Shown here: positions 18,110 through 25,340 of the stretch, one piece after another
How positions within the stretch are numbered: the first letter of the stretch is position 1
How the letters are laid out: every line of letters begins with the position of its first letter
Origin: Sphingomonas faeni
GTDB taxonomy: Bacteria > Pseudomonadota > Alphaproteobacteria > Sphingomonadales > Sphingomonadaceae
NCBI RefSeq assembly: GCF_023195535.1
Contig: NZ_JALPNF010000005.1
Span: 62,001 to 126,000 of the forward strand
Direction: 5' to 3'
DNA: 64,000 bases
Notes under the pieces: model-generated
What the model was told of the DNA's origin: nothing
The model's input: only the letters and a program-made list of their open reading frames with translations
The model's database searches: none
Made by a program: the position numbers and the translations under genes

Positions 18110-21100
18110 ATGTTATCCCGTGTCTTCATCGATCGCCCGATCTTCGCCTGGGTGCTCGCGATCATCGTGATGCTCGGCGGCATCGGTGCGATCATGGCGC
18201 TGCCGATCGCGCAATATCCCGACGTCGCGCCACCGCAGGTCTCGATCCGCGCCAGCTTCCCCGGCGCCAACGCGCAGACGATCCAGAACAGCGTCACGCA
18301 GGTCGTCGAGCAATCGCTGACCGGGATCGACGGGCTGATCTATTTCAGCTCGTCCTCGTCGTCGCGCGGCTCGGTGTCGATCACCGTGACGTTCGAAAAG
18401 GGCACCGATCCCGACATCGCGCAGGTCCAGGTCCAGAACCAGGTCCAGCAGACGATCTCCCGCCTGCCGCAACAGGTCCAGCAACAGGGCCTCGTCGTCC
18501 GCAAGTCGAATCCGGACAACCTCCTGATCGTCGGCGTCTATGACGAGACCGACAAGCTGACCAACCAGGACGTGTCCGATTATCTCGTCTCGAACCTGCA
18601 GGATCCGCTCGGCCGCATTCCCGGCATCGGCGACAGCAACGTGTTCGGCGCGCAGTATGCGATGCGGATCTGGCTGAATCCGAACAAGCTCGCCAGCTTC
18701 CAGCTGATCCCGAGCGACGTGACGACCGCGATCCAGGCGCAGAACACCGAGGTCGCCGCCGGCGAACTCGGCGGGCAACCCCAGCCTGACACGCAGATGC
18801 TGAACGCGACCGTCACCGCGCAGTCGCGTCTCCAGACGCCCGAGCAGTTCGCCAACATCATCCTGAAGACCACCAACGACGGTGCCACCGTGAAGCTGCG
18901 CGACGTCGCGCGGATCGAGCTGGGCGCGGAGAACTACAATGCGCGCAGCCGCATCAACGCGCATCCCGGCGCCGGTATCGCCGTACTGCTCGCGCCCGGC
19001 GCCGATGCGCTCAAGACCGCAGAGCTGGTCAAGGCCTATGTCGACGACGCGTCCAAGAGCTTCCCGCCCGGCCTGAAATACGCCTATGCCAACGACACGA
19101 CGAACTTCATCAAGCTGTCGATCGACGAGGTCGTCGAGACGCTGATCGAGGCGGTCATCCTCGTCGTCATTGTGATGTTCGTGTTCCTGCAAAGCTGGCG
19201 CGCGACGCTGATCCCGACGATCGCGGTGCCGGTCGTGCTGCTCGGCACGTTCGGCGTGTTCTATCTCGCCGGTTTCTCGATCAACACGTTGACGCTGTTC
19301 GGGCTCGTGCTCGCGATCGGGCTTCTCGTGGATGACGCGATCGTCGTGGTCGAGAACGTCGAACGCCTGATGGAAGAGAATCCCGAGATGACGCCTCGGG
19401 AGGCGACGATCGAGTCGATGAACGAGATCACCGTCGCACTGGTCGCGATCGCGCTGGTGCTGTCGGCGGTGTTCCTGCCGATGGCGTTCTTCGGCGGCTC
19501 GACCGGCGTGATCTACCGCCAGTTCTCGCTGACGATGGTGTCGGCGATGGTGCTGTCGGTGCTGGTCGCATTGATCCTCTCCCCCGCGCTCACCGCGACT
19601 CTGCTCAAGCAGAAGAAGAAGGACGCGGAGGGCAACCACGAGAAGAGCTGGGGCGAACGCAAATTTCCGAAGGTGTCGCATTTCTTCACGCGCGCCGGCG
19701 ACAAGTTCAATTCGACGTTCGAGAAGGGCACGCAGAAATATACCCGTGGCGTGCAGTCGGTGATCGACCGGAAATGGCTGTTCCTGCTGATCTACGCGGG
19801 GACCGTGGCCTTGCTGGCGGTGCTGTTCCTGCGCCTGCCGACGGGCTTCCTGCCGACCGAGGACCAGGGCACCGGGATCGTCCAGTTCCAGCTTCCCGCC
19901 GGTGCCACGCAAGGCCGCACCTTCGCGCTGCAGAAGCAGATCGAGCAATATTACCTGACCAACGAGAAGGCGAACGTCGGCACGATGTTCACCGTCAGCG
20001 GCGGCGGCGGCGGCGGCGCGAGCGGCCAGAACACCGGCCAGGGCTTCATTTCGTTTGCGCCCTGGGACGAGCGCAAGGGCAAGGAAAACACCGCCGACGC
20101 GATCACCGGTCGCGCCTCCCAGGCATTTGCCGGCTTCCGCGACGCACAGGTCTATTCGCTCGTGCCGCCCGCGATCCGCGGTCTCGGTTCGTCGAACGGG
20201 TTCACGATGCAGCTGCAGAACAGCGGCAGCCTCTCACAGGTCCAATTCAACGCCGCGCGCGACAAGTTGCTCGCGCTCGCCCGCGCCGATCCGTCGCTCA
20301 CCGCGATCCGCCTCACCGAACTGCCCGACGTCGCAACCCTGCGCGTCGATGCCGACCAGCAGAAGCTTTCGGCGCTGGGGCTGACGCAGGCGAACGTGAA
20401 CTCGACGCTGTCGACCGCCTGGGGTGGGCAATATGTGAACGACTTCATCGACCGTGGTCGCGTCAAGCGCGTCTATGTGCAGGGCGACGCGCAGTTCCGT
20501 GCGCAGCCGTCCGATCTCAGCCAGTGGTTCGTGCGCGGGTCGAACGGCCAGATGGCGCCGTTCTCGTCGTTCGCGAAGACCAGCTGGGGCCAGGCGCCGA
20601 CGACGCTATCGCGCTTCAACGGCATCGCGTCCTATGAAATCCAGGGATCGGGCGCGCCCGGCGTCAGTTCGGGCGACGCGATGACGAAGATCGCCGAACT
20701 CGCCGGCAAGATCCCCGGTACCTCGGTCGCCTGGTCGGGTCTGTCCTATCAGGAGCGGCTCTCCTCGGGTCAGGCGCCGATCCTCTACGGCCTGTCGCTG
20801 CTCGTCGTCTTCCTGTGCCTAGCCGCGCTCTACGAGAGCTGGACGATCCCGATCGCGGTGCTGCTCGTGATCCCGCTCGGCCTGGTCGGCGCGATCCTCG
20901 CGGTGACGCTGCGTGGCCTCATCAACGACGTCTATCTGCAGATCGGCCTGCTCACGACGATGGGTCTGGCCGCCAAGAACGCGATCCTGATGATCGAGTT
21001 CGCCGAGCAGGAGGAAAAGAAGGGCAAGCGCGTCATCGAGGCGGCGATGTCCGCGGCGAAGATCCGGTTGCGCCCGATTCTGATGACCTCGTTCGCGTTC

Positions 21101-21385
21101 ATCCTCGGCGTGCTGCCGCTGGCGCTCTCGACCGGTGCGGGTGCCAACAGCCGCATCGCGATCGGCACCGCGGTGGTCGGCGGCATGCTGACCGCGACGA
21201 TCCTCGCGATCTTCTACATCCCGTTGTTTTTCGTCCTCGTCCGCCGCGGCGCGCGCGACGGCATCGCCAAGCTGCGTGGGCGCCCGACCGGTCATCAGGG
21301 TGGGCATCACGATACGGATGGCGATCACAACGAACATTTGGGCCCGCCCGAACCCCAAGGCCCTCGCCGGCCGGAGCCCGCATGA
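18110..21385 (+). CDS. RND efflux pump, inner membrane (AcrB/MexB-type, HAE1)
   Basis: A 1091-residue proton-driven pump with twelve predicted membrane helices and two large periplasmic domains. It begins MLSRVFIDRPIFAWVLAI, as in AcrB. The proton relay residues are present: paired aspartates in GLLVDDAIVVVENVERLM and the lysine in GLAAKNAILMIEFAEQ. The C-terminus is longer than AcrB (1049) and ends in a His/Asp/Glu-rich cytoplasmic tail (HHDTDGDHNEH). A poly-Gly stretch (GGGGGGASGQ) lies in the second periplasmic domain. The stop overlaps the start of the outer membrane factor (ATGA), so the three genes form one operon. No local regulator gene is adjacent. Confidence 0.96.
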   Translation: MLSRVFIDRPIFAWVLAIIVMLGGIGAIMALPIAQYPDVAPPQVSIRASFPGANAQTIQNSVTQVVEQSLTGIDGLIYFSSSSSSRGSVSITVTFEKGTDPDIAQVQVQNQVQQTISRLPQQVQQQGLVVRKSNPDNLLIVGVYDETDKLTNQDVSDYLVSNLQDPLGRIPGIGDSNVFGAQYAMRIWLNPNKLASFQLIPSDVTTAIQAQNTEVAAGELGGQPQPDTQMLNATVTAQSRLQTPEQFANIILKTTNDGATVKLRDVARIELGAENYNARSRINAHPGAGIAVLLAPGADALKTAELVKAYVDDASKSFPPGLKYAYANDTTNFIKLSIDEVVETLIEAVILVVIVMFVFLQSWRATLIPTIAVPVVLLGTFGVFYLAGFSINTLTLFGLVLAIGLLVDDAIVVVENVERLMEENPEMTPREATIESMNEITVALVAIALVLSAVFLPMAFFGGSTGVIYRQFSLTMVSAMVLSVLVALILSPALTATLLKQKKKDAEGNHEKSWGERKFPKVSHFFTRAGDKFNSTFEKGTQKYTRGVQSVIDRKWLFLLIYAGTVALLAVLFLRLPTGFLPTEDQGTGIVQFQLPAGATQGRTFALQKQIEQYYLTNEKANVGTMFTVSGGGGGGASGQNTGQGFISFAPWDERKGKENTADAITGRASQAFAGFRDAQVYSLVPPAIRGLGSSNGFTMQLQNSGSLSQVQFNAARDKLLALARADPSLTAIRLTELPDVATLRVDADQQKLSALGLTQANVNSTLSTAWGGQYVNDFIDRGRVKRVYVQGDAQFRAQPSDLSQWFVRGSNGQMAPFSSFAKTSWGQAPTTLSRFNGIASYEIQGSGAPGVSSGDAMTKIAELAGKIPGTSVAWSGLSYQERLSSGQAPILYGLSLLVVFLCLAALYESWTIPIAVLLVIPLGLVGAILAVTLRGLINDVYLQIGLLTTMGLAAKNAILMIEFAEQEEKKGKRVIEAAMSAAKIRLRPILMTSFAFILGVLPLALSTGAGANSRIAIGTAVVGGMLTATILAIFYIPLFFVLVRRGARDGIAKLRGRPTGHQGGHHDTDGDHNEHLGPPEPQGPRRPEPA

Positions 21386-22971
21386 TGCGCTCGCTAGTCC
21401 TGATCCTCGCCGCCTCCACCGCGCTCGCCGGTTGCTCGCTCGCGCCCAAATACGCGCGGACCGAACTCCCCGTGCCGCCGTCGCTCCCGGTCGGCGACGC
21501 GTACCTCCGCCAGACCGAGGCGACGCTGCCGGCGATCACCTACCGCGACGTGTTCCGCGATCCGCGGCTGCAGCAGATCATCGTCCAGGCTTTGGCGAAC
21601 AACCGCGATCTCCGCGTCGCCGCCGCCAACATCGCCGCGACCCGCGCGCAATACCGCATCCAGCGCGCCGACCTGTTGCCGCAGGTCGATGCGAGCGGCC
21701 GCTACACCTATTCGGGTGGCGGCAACGGTACCCGCAATACCGTCACGAGCGGCACGGGTGGCAACACCGGCACGGGTACCGGCGGCACGGGTACGGGCAC
21801 CGGTGGGACCGGCACCGGCACGGGCGGCGTCGGAACGGGCACCGGCTCGACCGGATCGGTCGTCAGTTCGTCCAGCTCGAACAGCGCCTTCTCGGTCGAT
21901 CTCGGGACCACCGCGTTCGAACTCGACCTGTTCGGCCGGATCCGCTCGCTGACCGGCGCCGCGCTCGATCGCTATTTCGCTACCGAAGCCGCCGCGCGCG
22001 CCACCCGCCTGACGCTGGTCGGCGACATCGCCGATGCGTGGCTCACCTATGCCTCCGACCAGAGCCTGCTCAAGATCGCGCAGGATACCGTCGCCAGTTC
22101 GCAGCGCAGCGTCACGCTTACCGACGCGCGGCGGCGTGGTGGCGTCGCCCCGCGTACCGATCTCCGTCAGGCGCAGCAGATCTTGTTCACCGCGCAGTCC
22201 GACCTTGCGCAGCAACGCACCGCGCTCGCACAGGATATCAACGCGCTCCAGTTGCTGGTCGGTGCGCCGGTCGACGCCGCGCTCCTGCCCGGGTCGATCG
22301 AGCAGGCATTACCAACCATCGCGACGCTCCCCGCCGGGCTGGACAGCAGCATCCTCCTGCGGCGTCCCGACGTCGTGGAATCGGAATACCAACTCCGCGC
22401 GACCAACGCCGAGATCGGCGCGGCCCGTGCGGAACTGTTCCCGCGGATCTCGCTCACCGGAATCCTCGGGTTCGCGAGCACGTCGCTGACCTCGCTGTTC
22501 AGCGGTGGCGCGTTCAACTATTCGGTCGCGCCCTCGGTCAGCTACCCGATCTTCCGCGCCGGTGCCGGGATCGCCGGGGTCGCCTATTCGAAGGCCCAGC
22601 GCGACGCCGCGCTCGCCACCTACGAGAAGACGATCCAGACCGCGTTCCAGGAAACCGCCGACGCGCTCGCGCGGCAGGGCACGATCGCAGACCAGTTGAA
22701 GGCGAACCAGAACTTCTCGGCCGCGGCGCAGGACACGTACCGCCTCACCGACGCGCGCTATCGCGGCGGGATCGACACGTTCCTGAGCTCGCTCGATGCG
22801 CAACGCTCGCTCTACACCGCGCAACGCAATCTGGTCGCGACGCAGTTGGTCGGTGCCAGCAACCGCGTGACCTTGTACCGCGTGCTGGGCGGCGACTCGA
22901 CGCTGGAGGCCACGGCCGACGGACCGCAACCGGTGACGCAGAGCGGCGCGCCGCGCGCCGAAACGGACTGA
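21382..22971 (+). CDS. Outer membrane efflux lipoprotein (OprM/NodT-type) with Gly-Thr insert
   Basis: A 529-residue TolC-fold channel. Lipobox LAGC gives lipidated C18, and the two outer membrane efflux repeats are visible (about 60-280 and 290-480), with LLPQVDASGRYTY and ELDLFGRIRSL in the first and AELFPRISLTGILG in the second. Residues 111-168, in the position of the first surface loop, are a low-complexity run of Gly-Thr repeats (GTGTGG units) followed by serines, encoded by an imperfect tandem repeat at 21712-21885. This stretch is usually much shorter in OprM. Two adjacent ATG codons (21382, 21385) could start it; the first overlaps the pump stop. Confidence 0.93.
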   Translation: MMRSLVLILAASTALAGCSLAPKYARTELPVPPSLPVGDAYLRQTEATLPAITYRDVFRDPRLQQIIVQALANNRDLRVAAANIAATRAQYRIQRADLLPQVDASGRYTYSGGGNGTRNTVTSGTGGNTGTGTGGTGTGTGGTGTGTGGVGTGTGSTGSVVSSSSSNSAFSVDLGTTAFELDLFGRIRSLTGAALDRYFATEAAARATRLTLVGDIADAWLTYASDQSLLKIAQDTVASSQRSVTLTDARRRGGVAPRTDLRQAQQILFTAQSDLAQQRTALAQDINALQLLVGAPVDAALLPGSIEQALPTIATLPAGLDSSILLRRPDVVESEYQLRATNAEIGAARAELFPRISLTGILGFASTSLTSLFSGGAFNYSVAPSVSYPIFRAGAGIAGVAYSKAQRDAALATYEKTIQTAFQETADALARQGTIADQLKANQNFSAAAQDTYRLTDARYRGGIDTFLSSLDAQRSLYTAQRNLVATQLVGASNRVTLYRVLGGDSTLEATADGPQPVTQSGAPRAETD

Positions 22972-23040
22972 GGCAGCGGGGGGGCGTCGCTCCACCGCCG
23001 AGCGCACTCGCGGGCCGGGCAGACCGTCCCCAGCCCCAGC

Positions 23041-23125
23041 CCGTCATCCCAGCGAAAGCTGGGATCTCCCGGTTAGGCGGGCGCCGCGACCCAAGCGGGA
23101 TACCCCAGCGTTCGCTGGGGTGACG
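23041..23125. repeat. Intergenic inverted repeat, family B
   Basis: Arms CCGTCATCCCAGCGAAAGCT and GCGTTCGCTGGGGTGACG with a GC-rich spacer. It is the first of three elements filling 22972-23434 between the efflux operon and the convergent exonuclease-like gene. Confidence 0.88.
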
Positions 23126-23180
23126 AATGGAGGCGGGGCGCGGCCCAACTAAGGCCAACGCCGGATGACACTCGCTCCCT

Positions 23181-23297
23181 TGTTCTCCCGCGAAGGCGAG
23201 CGCGGGGTTGTGCATGCTCCGCATGCACAAGGATCGTCCGGGGGACGATCTGACCCCGCACTCCCAGTCTGGGTCCCCGCCTTCGCGGGGAAACAAG
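23181..23297. repeat. Family D element with nested double-hairpin insert
   Basis: Outer arms are those of family D (TGTTCTCCCGCGAAGGCG and CGCCTTCGCGGGGAAACA). Inside lies an extra stem GCGGGGT (23202-23208) / ACCCCGC (23253-23259) enclosing two hairpins: TTGTGCATGC/GCATGCACAA with a 3-nt loop (23208-23230) and GATCGTCC/GGACGATC with a GGG loop (23232-23250). Single-stranded, it would fold as a three-way junction. Confidence 0.88.
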
Positions 23298-23324
23298 ATG
23301 GGCTGGTTCGACATTTCACCGTAG

Positions 23325-23431
23325 CCGTCACCCCGGCGAAGGCCGGGGCCCAGTTGGGGAACGTTGCTGACGACGGACAACGATCCGTTACCGCGACCTT
23401 CCAACCGGGCCCCGGCCTCCGCCGGGGTGGT
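23325..23431. repeat. Intergenic inverted repeat, family C
   Basis: Arms CCGTCACCCCGGCGAAGGCC and GGCCTCCGCCGGGGTGG, ending 4 nt before the stop of the convergent exonuclease-like gene. One arm has GAAGG and the other CCTCC, so pairing at one position is a G-A or wobble mismatch. Confidence 0.88.
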
Positions 23432-23434
23432 GCC

Positions 23435-23992
23435 TTAAGACAGGTACTCCGCCGCCCGCCTCTGCGCCTCGATCCGCACCTCCCGCCACTGCGCCAACTC
23501 AGCCTCCGCATCCGCAAGCGCCCGGTGATCCGGCACGCGCCCGTTACGCCGCTGCGAGACCTCGCCAACCACCTCCCGCGCCAGCGCCTCCCGCACCGCC
23601 GCCGGTTCGACTCCCGAGAGACAGGCCAGCGCCATCTCCAACTGCGCCGCATCGGTATCGCGCAACCGAAGCACCCGCCGCGGCTGTCCGCCGGCCCGCA
23701 ACAGCGTGCTCAGCCATTTCCCATCCCAGGACGGCGCGCTGGCCAGCAGGTCATGCCCCGCCAGCACCTCGACCATCCGCGCAGCAACGAGCCGGTGGTC
23801 CTCGCCCTCCTCCTCCAAAACCCGCCGCTCGATCCGGTGGATCGCCTGCGCCGCCGGATCCCAGTCGGTCCACTCGGGCGCAGGCTTGATCAGATGACTC
23901 TCCGACGCACCATCCTCGAACACCCACGCCACCTCGATCGGGTAACTCTTCTTACCCAGCGACGACGCTTCGAAATCGAGGAAGGCGAGCAT
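23435..23992 (-). CDS. DEDD-type 3'-5' exonuclease-like protein
   Basis: A 185-residue protein with an RNase T/DnaQ-like start: FLDFEASSLGKKSYPIEVAWV supplies the first Asp-x-Glu pair (D6, E8), and HDLLASAPSWDGKWL the second Asp region. The last motif reads HRALADAEAE, matching the H-x4-D of DEDDh exonucleases. It may degrade or trim RNA or DNA from the 3' end; target unknown. It lies 5 nt downstream of the oxidoreductase gene in the same direction, so the two are probably co-transcribed without an obvious functional link. Confidence 0.8.
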   Translation of the reverse strand: MLAFLDFEASSLGKKSYPIEVAWVFEDGASESHLIKPAPEWTDWDPAAQAIHRIERRVLEEEGEDHRLVAARMVEVLAGHDLLASAPSWDGKWLSTLLRAGGQPRRVLRLRDTDAAQLEMALACLSGVEPAAVREALAREVVGEVSQRRNGRVPDHRALADAEAELAQWREVRIEAQRRAAEYLS

Positions 23993-23997
23993 GCCGC

Positions 23998-25137
23998 TCA
24001 GCCGGTCGGGCTGGCGGCGTGGACGAGCTTGGGCTCCTTGATTGGCGACAGCGTCTGCTCCTGCTCCGCCGAAATCCGCCGCGAGCGCACGAACGGCGGC
24101 AGCGTCACCGGTCCCCGCGTCTTCAGCGCCTCCAGCACGCCCTCGATCACGCGCAGGTCTGCCAGCCCCTCCTCGGCATCGGGTTCGGGATCGCGGTCTT
24201 CGAGGATGCAGTCGGAGAAATAGCGCATCTCGCCGCCGAACTGGTCGGTCGGCTTGAAGCTCTCATGGCTCTTCTTCTCGCCGATCGTCACGCGCTGCTC
24301 CATCGCGTCGCCGAAGCCGTAGGCCGGGTCCATGTGGATGCTGCCCTCGGTGCCCGAGATCGTCAGGCTGTCGACGTTGTTGGCCGCATAGGAGACGGTG
24401 AACTGTGCAAGCCGGTTGCCGGGAAACCGCAACGTCACTGCGAACGTGTCGTCGAGATCGCCAAGCCCCAATTCGGGATGCCGCGTCGCGACGGCCGAGA
24501 CTACTTCGGTCGGCTCCGCCCCGAACAGATAGCGAGTCGCGTTGATCGGATACGGACCCATGTCGAATAGCGGCCCGGCCTGCACGCCGTTCTTCACGCG
24601 ATGATTGGCCGGATCGACCTTCTGCGTGAAGCACGAGGTGAACGCGATCAGCTCGCCCAGTTCGCCGCTGCGAATCCGCCGGATCGCGTCGAGCGTCGAC
24701 GGCTCGAAATGCAGCCGGTACGCGGTCATCAGCTTGGCCGACGATGCGCGCTCGGCATCGCGGATCGCCTCGGCCTTCTCGACCGAGATCTCGAGCGGCT
24801 TCTCGGACAGCACGTGGATGCCCGCCTTCAGCGCGGGGATCGCGAACTCGGCATGCCGCCAGTTCGGCGTCCCGAGATACACCGCATCGATCAGCCCGGA
24901 GGCGAGAAGTTCGTCGAACTGGTCATAGCGATAGGTCGCCTCGACGCCGTACGTCTTGCCCAGTTCGCGCGCCTTGACCGGATCGTCGGTGACCAGCGCG
25001 GTGATCTCGGAATTGCCGGTATGCGCGACGCCCGGCATCATCGATGCCTGCGAGATGTCGCCAAGTCCGACAATCGCGTAGCGGACCTTCTTCTTGCCCA
25101 GTCCGAGGGCGGAGGTGATGTTGGAAACGACGCTCAT
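23998..25137 (-). CDS. Gfo/Idh/MocA family oxidoreductase
   Basis: A 379-residue NAD(P)-dependent sugar oxidoreductase. After about 16 residues the Rossmann motif VRYAIVGLGDISQASMMPG appears, then YLGTPNWRHAEFAIPALKAGIHVLSEKPLE containing the family's catalytic-lysine EKP motif. The C-terminal alpha/beta domain includes DMGPYPINATRYLFG, resembling the glucose-fructose oxidoreductase branch. The N-terminal extension is short and not a clear Tat signal, so it is probably cytoplasmic. Substrate (a sugar, inositol or their derivative) cannot be read. Divergent from the GGDEF-EAL gene, with about 200 nt between them. Confidence 0.9.
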   Translation of the reverse strand: MSVVSNITSALGLGKKKVRYAIVGLGDISQASMMPGVAHTGNSEITALVTDDPVKARELGKTYGVEATYRYDQFDELLASGLIDAVYLGTPNWRHAEFAIPALKAGIHVLSEKPLEISVEKAEAIRDAERASSAKLMTAYRLHFEPSTLDAIRRIRSGELGELIAFTSCFTQKVDPANHRVKNGVQAGPLFDMGPYPINATRYLFGAEPTEVVSAVATRHPELGLGDLDDTFAVTLRFPGNRLAQFTVSYAANNVDSLTISGTEGSIHMDPAYGFGDAMEQRVTIGEKKSHESFKPTDQFGGEMRYFSDCILEDRDPEPDAEEGLADLRVIEGVLEALKTRGPVTLPPFVRSRRISAEQEQTLSPIKEPKLVHAASPTG

Positions 25138-25340
25138 GGGGAATGCCTCGCAAAAGGGGTTCGGACCCTCAACGCGACAGCACGCATAGCTATCCCCAGA
25201 ACCAAACTTCCTGTTTACGCTTAAAAAACCACTTCGGGTCGATTGGTGGACGGCCGGGCATCACGACCGCGTTCGCTCCAACCATGGGGCCTGCGTCGCC
25301 GCACATGCCCGGATCGTCTCGAATCCGCAGGATACTCCCG

